A stretch of DNA of 64,000 nt from Robertmurraya sp. FSL R5-0851 (GTDB lineage Bacteria; Bacillota; Bacilli; Bacillales; Cytobacillaceae): positions 1,407,001-1,471,000 of the forward strand of contig NZ_JBBOOE010000001.1 of NCBI RefSeq assembly GCF_038002965.1. The letters run 5' to 3'. Of this stretch, positions 55,707 through 63,492 are shown one piece after another. Made by a program: the position numbers and the translations under genes. Numbering within the stretch: position 1 is the stretch's first letter; each line of letters begins with the position of its first letter. Below the pieces are notes generated by a model. The model had not been told where the DNA came from. It saw only the letters and a list, made by a program, of their open reading frames with translations, and made no database searches.

Positions 55707-55732
55707 ATGGTACAAGAAAATCCTTGTACCAT
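55707..55732 (-). terminator. Hairpin at the right end of the insertion sequence
   Basis: ATGGTACAAG and CTTGTACCAT form a perfect 10-bp stem with loop AAAATC. On the minus strand it is followed by TTTTATTTG, so it can stop transcription entering the element from the right, a usual protection of the transposase gene; it may also be a transposase-binding end structure. Confidence 0.6.
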
Positions 55733-55736
55733 CTAA

Positions 55737-55741
55737 CTCGG
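55737..55741 (+). repeat. Target-site duplication, right copy (CTCGG)
   Basis: Second copy of the 5-bp direct repeat flanking the element; see 53881-53885. Confidence 0.75.
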
Positions 55742-55836
55742 CGAATGCCGAGAGTCTATTTTACTCCGAGGAGGAGGGAAATCTTCACCCAATATTTAAC
55801 TCCTTAAAGCAGATCTCTAACAGACCTCATGTATCT

Positions 55837-56589
55837 GTGATAATAACCAACGAGCTACAAGAGGGCAATGGCAACGGAATAATGATTACTCGTCCAAACA
55901 TAAAACCAGAAATGATAGAAAAGAAACTACTTTACTCATTATTAAAATTAAAGTTTGAGAATCTTCCGATGGAACAAAGCTGGTTAGTTGATCTTCATGT
56001 GTCCTTGTTATTAAACATGGAAAGCCAAATTTCTAAAAGTAATCAAGCAATCCAAGAATTAAAATCGAAGCTGACTGAAAAGGAGTTAGAGAGCTATCTC
56101 CAAACGTTTTTGTCAGAGGAAACACTTTATACTCCTCCATATTTAGATGAAGTACTTGCAGGTGTAATGGGGAAACGAACAAGCTTCTTTGATGAAAATA
56201 AAAATGAAGACACGAAATTGATTCCGTTATATTTCTTAGAAAAGAGAAATATTTCTGTAAAGGGTAAAGTTCAGAAGAATCTTCACATTATTTATATGGG
56301 AGATCAAAAACTTTTCCCATTTGAGGAGACGTTATCATCCCTAGGTTTTCAAGTAAAGGTTCTTTCTGATCATGAGACCTTATTGCTTACAAAGGGACTA
56401 AATAGTTATCGCTTTTACGTTAATCAAAATATCTTTATTTATAATGAAGAAGACTATGGACTGTTAGAAAATCCACTGACGATGATTAATGATACCATTT
56501 ATATTGATTATCAATGGTTAACCTCATTGTTTAACATACAGATTGATGAGGATGAGAATACGGTTTATCTGAAGGAATCAACCCATTAA
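55837..56589 (+). CDS. Hypothetical protein with stalk-like C-terminal domain
   Basis: About 250 residues. The N-terminal half is helical (KKLLYSLLKLKFENLPMEQSWLVDLHVSLLLN; a charged helix at 60-95). The C-terminal 110 residues have the pattern of a copper amine oxidase N-terminal-like (stalk) domain (KLFPFEETLSSLGFQVKVL; GLLENPLTMINDTIYIDYQWLTSLFNI). GTG at 55837 and ATG at 55882 are possible starts, but neither has a good ribosome site; the frame stays open upstream to 55705, through the split terminator. A strong GAGGAGGAGGG at 55768-55778 is not followed by a normal start codon. The 5' end may be damaged. Confidence 0.6.
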   Translation: MIITNELQEGNGNGIMITRPNIKPEMIEKKLLYSLLKLKFENLPMEQSWLVDLHVSLLLNMESQISKSNQAIQELKSKLTEKELESYLQTFLSEETLYTPPYLDEVLAGVMGKRTSFFDENKNEDTKLIPLYFLEKRNISVKGKVQKNLHIIYMGDQKLFPFEETLSSLGFQVKVLSDHETLLLTKGLNSYRFYVNQNIFIYNEEDYGLLENPLTMINDTIYIDYQWLTSLFNIQIDEDENTVYLKESTH

Positions 56590-56598
56590 AAAAAGAAA

Positions 56599-56624
56599 AC
56601 CCTGCAGAAAATTTTCTGCAGGGT
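56599..56624 (+). terminator. Palindromic hairpin after the stalk-like gene
   Basis: ACCCTGCAGAAAATTTTCTGCAGGGT is a perfect 26-bp palindrome, preceded by an A-rich run (AAAAAAAGAAA) and followed by CCTTCTAT. It probably acts as a terminator despite the poor T-run. Confidence 0.7.
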
Positions 56625-56746
56625 CCTTCTATATCCTACTGGATAGAAGGCAAAGGGAGAGGAGAAACCGGAGGAAGAACTTATGGGGAAACGTAAGTCT
56701 TCTCCGCGGTTGGCAACAACATCTCGAATAGATGTTGTTATTTACA
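56625..56746 (+). ncRNA. ylbH leader RNA motif
   Basis: Three consecutive structures precede rsmD (ylbH): CCTTCTAT/ATAGAAGG (56625-56650); a long stem AACC-GGAG-AAGA-CTTA with TAAGT-CTTCTCC-GC-GGTT around GGGGAAACG (56666-56711); and AACAACATCT/AGATGTTGTT followed by ATTTACATTATTT (56715-56746), which looks like a terminator. A structured leader at this position (ylbH leader) is described for B. subtilis relatives. I match it by position and architecture, not by a covariance model. The ligand or signal is unknown. Confidence 0.6.
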
Positions 56747-56881
56747 TTATTTCCACTCCTTGGATGGATATACACGAAAAAACGATATTTTCTTTATAAG
56801 TTACAACTATTGGCTTCATAAGGACATTATGATAGGATAAGAAGGAAATTTACATGATTATGAATTGATAGTGGTGAGACA

Positions 56882-57445
56882 ATGAGGGTTGTATCTGGTG
56901 AATATAAAGGGATAGCATTGAAAGCGGTTCCTGGAAACTCAACAAGACCTACTACAGATAAAGTGAAAGAATCGATTTTTAATATCATAGGGCCTTATTT
57001 CAATGGTGGAATAGGACTGGATTTATTTGCTGGTAGCGGTAGTCTTGGGATTGAAGCGCTGAGTCGCGGAGTAGAAAACGTAATTTTTGTCGATCGTGAT
57101 GGAAAGGCAATAGCTACAATTAAGGAGAACCTACAAACATGTGGGTTATTAGATCAATCAGAAGTATATAGAAACGATGCGGATCGAGCTTTAAAAGCAA
57201 TAATGAAAAGGGAGATCAAGTTTGACTATATTTTTCTTGATCCTCCATATAAGAAACAACAACTTGAGCACTTGCTTGAAACCATACAAAATGAAAAACT
57301 CCTTACGAATAATGGAATTATTGTTTGTGAACACTCAAAGGATGTTGTCCTTCCTGTTGAGGTTGGAAGTTTGCAGCAAATGAAATTTGAGAATTATGGG
57401 ATCATATCTATTTCAATTTATGCACTTAAATCGGAAGAAGAATAG
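56882..57445 (+). CDS. rsmD: 16S rRNA (guanine966-N2)-methyltransferase
   Basis: A 187-residue SAM-dependent methyltransferase (YlbH in B. subtilis) that modifies G966 of 16S rRNA. The SAM motif is LDLFAGSGSLGIEAL (46-60), and the catalytic N-methylase motif is DPPYK near 120. The N-terminus MRVVSGEYKGIALKAVPGNSTRPTTDKVKES is typical. GGTGAGACA lies ahead of the ATG. coaD follows after 13 bases, the standard Bacillus pair. A structured leader RNA lies upstream. Confidence 0.95.
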   Translation: MRVVSGEYKGIALKAVPGNSTRPTTDKVKESIFNIIGPYFNGGIGLDLFAGSGSLGIEALSRGVENVIFVDRDGKAIATIKENLQTCGLLDQSEVYRNDADRALKAIMKREIKFDYIFLDPPYKKQQLEHLLETIQNEKLLTNNGIIVCEHSKDVVLPVEVGSLQQMKFENYGIISISIYALKSEEE

Positions 57446-57452
57446 GGAGTGA

Positions 57453-57944
<492 letters not shown>

Positions 57945-57952
57945 ATACATAA

Positions 57953-57986
57953 GAAAACGAGCACCTAGAAGTGCTCGTTTTCATTT
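57953..57986. terminator. Bidirectional terminator
   Basis: GAAAACGAGCAC/GTGCTCGTTTTC perfect 12-bp stem, loop CTAGAA, followed by ATTTTACATTT; between coaD and convergent ylbJ. Confidence 0.92.
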
Positions 57987-59195
57987 TACATTTAATCTTC
58001 TTGTATAAACAAAAATATAGATTACTAGAGAAACAATGGTCACGAGTGGACCGATTTGTGCTAGGTAAGAGTACGTGTTTAAAGCCCAAGATCCTGTTTC
58101 TAGGACAGACACGGGTATGGCGTTTGAGGGCTGATCACTTTTTGCCAGTCCTTCATAAACGGTTCCCCATAGCAAAAAGGCATATATTGCAGCAAAAAAA
58201 CCATGCATAATACGAGCAATAAAAAAAGGCTTAAACGCAATATCGGTTTGAGAGGTGATACTTGCTACTTGTGCCTGTACACTAAATCCGCTAAAGGCAA
58301 GTATAAAACTAGTAATAACCGCTTGTTGCATAAGGGTTGCTTCCTGAACCTGACTAGTTAGCTGACTTCCCAAGGTAATCTCAAACAATCCAGAAATATA
58401 TGGAATGCTTAATACATCGGGTAAATGCAAGCTTACAAGGATAAATTCAACAAACTGTCCTAAAAAAGCGGTGATGTGTAGATGGAACAAAAGCTTGTTT
58501 ATCACTGAAAATAATATGATAAATCCGCCAATCATAAGTAATGTCTGCACAGATGACATAACGGCATCACCGAGCATACGGCCTAAAGGTCTCTGTTCTT
58601 TCAATCTTGTACGATGCAATTCTCTTAATGCGAGAGTAATAGAGAATTTTTGCTCCTTGGTACGTTTTTTCTCCTCCGTGTCATTTCCGTAAAATCTCAT
58701 AATTAACCCAACCGTAATATTGCCTAAATAGTGCGCTAATGCCAATAGAAAGCCGAGTTTTGCATTTCCAAAAAAACCAATGGAAACAGCTCCAAATATA
58801 AAGAGGGGGTTAGAGCAATTCGTAAAGGAAACTAATCTTTCTGCTTCTATTTTAGTTAATTGTCCTTCCTGTCTTAATCTAGCAGTGAGTTTAGCTCCTG
58901 AAGGGTATCCAGATGCCATCCCCATTGCCCAAACAAAGCCTCCTACACCAGGTACTTTAAATAGTGGGCGCATCAGGGGCTCTAATAATACTCCGATAAA
59001 CTTAACAACTCCAAAACCTATAAGCATTTCTGAAACGATAAAAAAAGGAAGCAAAGAAGGAAAGACAATCTCCCACCACATGTCTAAGCCACGAATTGAT
59101 GCATCAACAGATTCTTGTGGGAATGCTATCAACGAAATGGCCATTAATGTTACGGATAGTGCTAATACTACGGTTTTTAGTCTCGATCGAAACAC
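57981..59195 (-). CDS. ylbJ: Sporulation membrane protein YlbJ
   Basis: A 404-residue polytopic membrane protein with nucleoside-recognition (Gate) domains near 40-150 and 240-350. The start is GTG (59195), with AGGGAGGATATAG upstream. In B. subtilis YlbJ is made in the mother cell and is needed for spore cortex formation. Motifs GVGGFVWAMGMASGYPSGAKLT (near 84-105) and FTNCSNPLFIFGAVSIGFF (near 128-146) are typical. It is divergent from ylbK. Confidence 0.92.
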   Translation of the reverse strand: MFRSRLKTVVLALSVTLMAISLIAFPQESVDASIRGLDMWWEIVFPSLLPFFIVSEMLIGFGVVKFIGVLLEPLMRPLFKVPGVGGFVWAMGMASGYPSGAKLTARLRQEGQLTKIEAERLVSFTNCSNPLFIFGAVSIGFFGNAKLGFLLALAHYLGNITVGLIMRFYGNDTEEKKRTKEQKFSITLALRELHRTRLKEQRPLGRMLGDAVMSSVQTLLMIGGFIILFSVINKLLFHLHITAFLGQFVEFILVSLHLPDVLSIPYISGLFEITLGSQLTSQVQEATLMQQAVITSFILAFSGFSVQAQVASITSQTDIAFKPFFIARIMHGFFAAIYAFLLWGTVYEGLAKSDQPSNAIPVSVLETGSWALNTYSYLAQIGPLVTIVSLVIYIFVYTRRLNVK

Positions 59196-59404
59196 ACCTA
59201 TATCCTCCCTTGAAGGTGAACTTACTGTGCAAGTATGGAAAGAAGTGATAAAATATGAGAAAAGTGGGGACCCCTACATGGAAGGTTACAAATACGGATT
59301 TCTTTAATAGGTCTTGTCCTCATAAATCAATATACTCATACAAAATGAAAATAGACCATAAGATTAGAATGTGTAACACAATCTTTTTAAAGGGGGAGGA
59401 GTAC

Positions 59405-60187
59405 TTGTCTCGTCCGAAAATTGGATTAGCACTTGGTTCTGGTGGGGCAAGAGGCTTTGCCCATTTAGGTGTAATTAAAGTGTTACAAGCTGAAGGAATC
59501 CCTATCGATTTTGTTGCTGGAAGCAGCATGGGGGCACTTGTCGGCTGTTTTTATGGTGCAGGATTAGATGTAGAGAGGCTATATAAGCTTTCTAAAGCAT
59601 TTAAAAGAAAATATTATTTAGATTATACTGTACCCAAGATGGGCTTTGTTGCTGGAAAACGAGTAAAGGAGCTTATCCGAGTATTTACTCATGGAAAAAA
59701 TATTGAAGAATTAGACATCCCTGTTGCAGTGATAGCGACTGATTTAATGACTGGTGAAAAGGTCGTTTTCAGGCAGGGCCCAATAGCTGATGCAGTACGG
59801 GCTAGCATCTCTATTCCTGGAATCTTTGTGCCAGAAAAGCATAATGGTCGCTTACTTGTAGACGGGGGCGTTGTTGATCGAATTCCGGTTTCTGTCGTGG
59901 AAGATATGGGTGCAGATATTATTGTTGCGGTTGATGTTAGTCCAGTAAAATCCACAGCAGAAATTACAACAATTTATGATGTGATTATGCAAAGTATTGA
60001 CATTATGCAAATGGAGCTCGTTTCAAATCGGGAAGTAAAGTCTGATATTATGATTCGTCCTCCTGTACAAATGTTTAATTCTCGCGCGTTTACAAATATC
60101 GAAGAGATTATTGCAATTGGTGAAGAAGAGGCTCTAAAAACCGTACCGAAGATAAAAGAGCTGCTAAGTAATTGGAAGGGGTACTAG
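59405..60187 (+). CDS. ylbK: Patatin-like phospholipase YlbK
   Basis: A 260-residue patatin-like protein (RssA/NTE family). The oxyanion loop GSGGARG is at 11-17, the nucleophile S41 in GSSMG (39-43), and the catalytic Asp in VDGGVVD near 160. TTG at 59405 is the start: AAAGGGGGAGGAG ends seven bases upstream; the frame is open 150 bases further up, but this part is not conserved-looking. The length equals B. subtilis YlbK. ylbL follows after six bases, forming an operon. Confidence 0.92.
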   Translation: MSRPKIGLALGSGGARGFAHLGVIKVLQAEGIPIDFVAGSSMGALVGCFYGAGLDVERLYKLSKAFKRKYYLDYTVPKMGFVAGKRVKELIRVFTHGKNIEELDIPVAVIATDLMTGEKVVFRQGPIADAVRASISIPGIFVPEKHNGRLLVDGGVVDRIPVSVVEDMGADIIVAVDVSPVKSTAEITTIYDVIMQSIDIMQMELVSNREVKSDIMIRPPVQMFNSRAFTNIEEIIAIGEEEALKTVPKIKELLSNWKGY

Positions 60188-60193
60188 AATAAA

Positions 60194-61222
60194 ATGAACA
60201 AAAAATGGATCGGGCGTGCTGTACTATATACAATAGCCATCGCTTTACTAGTCGGCGCCTTTTTTTCACTACCCTATTATATAACAAAGCCCGGAATGGC
60301 AAAGGAACTCGAACCTATTATTGAGGTGGAAGGTGGGTACAAGGAAGAAGGGAGCTTCATGCTTACTACGGTTGTCATGGGGCAAGCAAATATATATACG
60401 TATTTGTTAGCAAAAATCAGTGAGTACCAAGAAATCTATCCTCTATCAGCCATTCGAGCGGAAGAAGAAAGCGATGAAGAATATAAAGTTAGGCAGTTGC
60501 ATTCAATGTCAACCTCTAAGCTTGCAGCTATTGAGGTAGCTTATAAAAAAGCGAATAAACCGATTTCATTTGAATATAATGGAGTTTATGTATTAAGTGT
60601 AATGGATGGAATGCCTGCGATGGGGCAATTAGAGCCTGGTGATCGTATTTTTCAAGTAGATGAACTTAACTTTAAATCTTCAGAAGAGTTTATTACCTAT
60701 GTAGGTGATAAACAAGCAGGGGATACAATCACTTTATATTTTGAACGTAATGAGAAAGAAGAAAATGTTACTCTTCCATTAAAAGCATTTGAAGCTGATC
60801 AAACAAAGGTTGGTGTAGGAATTGGTTTAGTGGATGATAAAGAAATTATTGTGGATCCAGAGGTTACAGTTGAGACGAGTGATATTGGAGGCCCTTCAGC
60901 GGGACTCATGTTCTCTCTAGAAATATATAATCAATTGGTAAAAGAGGATTTAACTAAAGGATACAATATCGCAGGGACAGGAACAATCGATGTAAACGGA
61001 ACAGTCGGACGTATCGGAGGCATTGAACAAAAGGTAATTGCTGCAGATAAAGCAGATGCTGAAATTTTCTTTGCCCCAAATGAAGATGGGGCTGCGAATT
61101 CAAACTACTTAGCAGCTGTCCAAACGGCAAAGGATATTGATACAAAGATGAAAATCGTTCCAATTAATACATTTGAAGATGCAATAACGTATTTAGAAGC
61201 ATTAAAGCAAAAAGAAGAATAG
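60194..61222 (+). CDS. ylbL: Lon-like PDZ protease YlbL
   Basis: A 342-residue membrane-anchored protease. One N-terminal helix (about 9-30), a PDZ domain (about 125-205) and a C-terminal Lon-type S16 peptidase domain without ATPase part. The catalytic dyad is S235 in GGPSAG and K280 in GIEQKV. In B. subtilis YlbL degrades the division inhibitor YneA after DNA damage, together with CtpA. Start ATG at 60194; GGAAGGGGT lies at the end of ylbK. Confidence 0.93.
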   Translation: MNKKWIGRAVLYTIAIALLVGAFFSLPYYITKPGMAKELEPIIEVEGGYKEEGSFMLTTVVMGQANIYTYLLAKISEYQEIYPLSAIRAEEESDEEYKVRQLHSMSTSKLAAIEVAYKKANKPISFEYNGVYVLSVMDGMPAMGQLEPGDRIFQVDELNFKSSEEFITYVGDKQAGDTITLYFERNEKEENVTLPLKAFEADQTKVGVGIGLVDDKEIIVDPEVTVETSDIGGPSAGLMFSLEIYNQLVKEDLTKGYNIAGTGTIDVNGTVGRIGGIEQKVIAADKADAEIFFAPNEDGAANSNYLAAVQTAKDIDTKMKIVPINTFEDAITYLEALKQKEE

Positions 61223-61245
61223 CCTCCCGAGCTATTCTTCTTTTT
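61213..61245. terminator. Bidirectional terminator
   Basis: AGAAGAATAGC/GCTATTCTTCT, loop CTCCCGA, with TTTTTTTG after it on the plus strand. It overlaps the ends of ylbL and convergent tmcAL. Confidence 0.93.
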
Positions 61246-62458
61246 TTGTAATGAACATAGGCGCACTCTTATAGTCTAAGGATAAAGCAATGTGACGATA
61301 GGCTTTCTCGAATCCGAGTGCATATGTTTTAGCCGCCTTAATATCAAGCTCAATCTCTTTTCCTTTGTAGGAGGCAAGTCTTGAGACAATTGGTAGGCTA
61401 CTGTGCTTTTTCCACTTGTTTAAATACTGCCTTCCCAAATCTGTCATCCCGAGTAGGCATAGATAGCTAGCACGGTCGCTCAGGTCTCGTATTTGCTCTT
61501 TACTTGTATTTGTTAGAATATGAACGCAAAGCCGTTGCAAACGTGTCCATGTATATCTTTTTGTTTTTAGCAACGTCATAAACTCAGAAAATGAACTAGC
61601 TTTTTCAACCAGTTGTAAGATTCGATTTTCAATGCCTTCTTCTACTTCGTAAATTTTAGCAAGATCATTTTGATCAGTTGTTAATAAACGATACTGAAGA
61701 AGTGGCCAAAAGTTTTCCCATTGAAGAAATTGCCCGAACTGTCTTTTATAGTCCACAAGTTCAGTGTAGGTTGTGTTAGGGACATAAGAAGAAAGTTCAT
61801 CCAATTGTCCATTATTCGTAAAGATAGATTTACGAATGCTTGTTGCACTTGCAATATGGGTGGACGATAATTCTTGATCATGATAATCCGCATTTTTTCT
61901 GGCTACCGTAAGCGGTGTTAAGCTTAGGTTTAATTCTTCAATTGCTCGAATATATTGAAAGCCAAGAATATTGTTTGGTTTTGAAAGGTCCATCATCTGA
62001 CTGGAGGGTCTAAGCTCTTGGAAAGCGGAAGAAGTTGCTCTTGGATAGCTCATTCCCTCATCCATATTCTTTTTGATATGATGGTCAAACGTTTCTTGAT
62101 GGGTATTTATAAAATTTAGTGTAGAATAAAAGTCTTCTAAATGACCCGATTCGCTACCAAAGCAGACATAATCACAACCTGAAGCAGCTAAAATGTCAAT
62201 CGCTCCACGAGCAAAAATCTCTGCCTTTTGTGTGGCAAAAGCGTAAGGAAGTTCAAAGACAATATCAACTCCACCTAATAAAGCCATCTTAGCGCGTTGC
62301 CACTTTGATAATAGGGCAGGTTCTCCACGTTGTAAAAAGGGACCGCTCATGACAGCAATGACCACATCAGCACCTGACAATATCTTTGATTGTTCTACAT
62401 GGTAGAAATGTCCGTTATGAAATGGGTTGTACTCAACTACTACTCCAACAGCCTTCAT
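61232..62458 (-). CDS. tmcAL: tRNA(Met) cytidine acetate ligase
   Basis: A 408-residue enzyme (formerly YlbM) that activates acetate with ATP and acetylates the wobble cytidine (ac4C34) of elongator tRNA-Met. The nucleotidyltransferase motif is EYNPFHNGH (9-17, HxGH). Start at 62458 (MKAVGVVVEYNPFHNGH), with AAGGAG seven bases upstream; the frame is open further up without a site. It is divergent from ylbN. Bacillus uses this acetate ligase in place of the acetyl-CoA enzyme TmcA of enterobacteria. Confidence 0.93.
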   Translation of the reverse strand: MKAVGVVVEYNPFHNGHFYHVEQSKILSGADVVIAVMSGPFLQRGEPALLSKWQRAKMALLGGVDIVFELPYAFATQKAEIFARGAIDILAASGCDYVCFGSESGHLEDFYSTLNFINTHQETFDHHIKKNMDEGMSYPRATSSAFQELRPSSQMMDLSKPNNILGFQYIRAIEELNLSLTPLTVARKNADYHDQELSSTHIASATSIRKSIFTNNGQLDELSSYVPNTTYTELVDYKRQFGQFLQWENFWPLLQYRLLTTDQNDLAKIYEVEEGIENRILQLVEKASSFSEFMTLLKTKRYTWTRLQRLCVHILTNTSKEQIRDLSDRASYLCLLGMTDLGRQYLNKWKKHSSLPIVSRLASYKGKEIELDIKAAKTYALGFEKAYRHIALSLDYKSAPMFITKKEE

Positions 62459-62566
62459 AAAAAACTCCTTGATTTTATTGTGAAAAATAAAGATAATAAG
62501 CAAATAATGCTTTTTTACGATTAAAAACAGTGTTTAATGTCTACATTATAGTGTAAAGAAAAAATA

Positions 62567-62595
62567 TTGACAAATAATTATATGAAAGCTATAAT
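62567..62595 (+). promoter_or_regulatory. Consensus SigA promoter of ylbN-rpmF
   Basis: TTGACA (62567-62572) and TATAAT (62590-62595) with 17-base spacing: a full consensus match and the best promoter in the window, as expected for a ribosomal protein operon. Confidence 0.92.
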
Positions 62596-62622
62596 TACCT
62601 TTGTTGCCTTGAGGTGATTCGT

Positions 62623-63147
62623 ATGAAATGGACATTAAGTCAGTTACAAAAATATCGAAGCAAGGACTTTCCTGTCGATGAAACAGTTAATATGGAAGAG
62701 ATTATAAAGATTGATCCAACCATACGTCGCGTATCACCAATTCGTGTGACGGGACGAGCTGATATAGATTCGTCAAAAGTAACCTTTCATTTAAAAATAA
62801 AGGGTTATCTCGTGTTGCCTTGTTCTCGTACGTTAGTTGACGTGAATTTTCCAATTGATGTCGAAACAACAGAAACTTTCCTCTTAAAAGGACTCGATTA
62901 TGAGCTTGAAGAGGAAGTTCATCAAGTAAAAGGTGAAGTGATTGATCTTTTACCGGTCATACAAGAAATCCTTTTGCTAGAAGTGCCTATGCAAGTATTT
63001 TGTGAAGACTACACTGGGACGGATGGTGCTCCTCAATCGGGTAAAGATTGGGAAGTTATTCATGAACAGGAGAAGCAGGATAAGATTGATCCTCGTCTAG
63101 CAGGACTTGCGAAATTACTGGATCAAAATGATCCTTCTTCACAATGA
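62623..63147 (+). CDS. ylbN: DUF177/YceD-family protein YlbN
   Basis: A 174-residue soluble acidic protein of the YceD (DUF177) family, which is nearly always encoded just before rpmF and is linked to 23S rRNA maturation. The motif with cysteines LVLPCSRTLVDVNFPIDVE (near 63-81) and a second CEDYTG near 128 are characteristic. The ATG at 62623 is chosen for GAGGTG six bases upstream; a GTG at 62614 overlaps the site. Confidence 0.92.
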   Translation: MKWTLSQLQKYRSKDFPVDETVNMEEIIKIDPTIRRVSPIRVTGRADIDSSKVTFHLKIKGYLVLPCSRTLVDVNFPIDVETTETFLLKGLDYELEEEVHQVKGEVIDLLPVIQEILLLEVPMQVFCEDYTGTDGAPQSGKDWEVIHEQEKQDKIDPRLAGLAKLLDQNDPSSQ

Positions 63148-63231
63148 ATGTGAAGAAGACAAGAAACATTTGAAGCTCGAGGAAACTTGGACTTCATAAC
63201 TTTCTTAATACTCTTTAAGGAGGTGGGAAGA

Positions 63232-63405
63232 ATGGCTGTACCTTTTAGAAGAACATCTAAAACTGCGAAAAGAAAGCGTCGTACTCACTTTAAACTACAA
63301 GTACCTGGTATGGTAGCATGCCCAAACTGTGGTGAAATGAAACTTGCTCACCGTGTATGTAAAGCTTGTGGAACATACAAAGGAAAAGAAGTTGTAAACG
63401 ACTAA
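63232..63405 (+). CDS. rpmF: 50S ribosomal protein L32
   Basis: A 57-residue ribosomal protein. The N-terminus [19 protein letters not shown] is typical, and four cysteines (C30, C33, C43, C46) form the zinc site, so this is the zinc-containing L32 form. AAGGAGGTGGGAAG precedes the ATG. Co-transcribed with ylbN from the promoter at 62567. Confidence 0.97.
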   Translation: MAVPFRRTSKTAKRKRRTHFKLQVPGMVACPNCGEMKLAHRVCKACGTYKGKEVVND

Positions 63406-63419
63406 TTTGATTGGCGTAA

Positions 63420-63448
63420 GCGTCTTACTTAATAGTAAGGCGCTTTTT
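63420..63448 (+). terminator. Terminator of ylbN-rpmF
   Basis: GCGTCTTAC pairs with GTAAGGCGC (one mismatch) around TTAATA, followed by TTTTT. Confidence 0.88.
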
Positions 63449-63492
63449 GCATTTTTTTATTTTTTACTCTTTTATCTGCTGGAGGGATTCTT

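Larger units (their letters stand above)
53886..55736 (-). mobile_element. Insertion sequence, about 1.85 kb, DDE transposase
   Basis: The element lies between two CTCGG copies and contains one transposase gene (minus strand). Its exact terminal inverted repeats are unclear: CATTTTTATGGGATTT at 53897-53912 resembles the complement of 55694-55709 (13 of 16 match), but these lie 11 and 27 bases inside the duplication. A hairpin (ATGGTACAAG/CTTGTACCAT, 55707-55732) is at the right end. Size and protein suggest an IS1182-like or similar family; I cannot assign it firmly. Confidence 0.75.

Noticed and set aside
53266..56589. Idea that the insertion sequence interrupts one gene made of the two flanking frames
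   Set aside because: The left gene has its own stop directly followed by a terminator arm, and the rebuilt empty site is an intergenic terminator, so the flanks are two separate genes.
58405..59307. Plus-strand frames over ylbJ
   Set aside because: Antisense shadows of a clearly conserved membrane protein gene; low-complexity composition.
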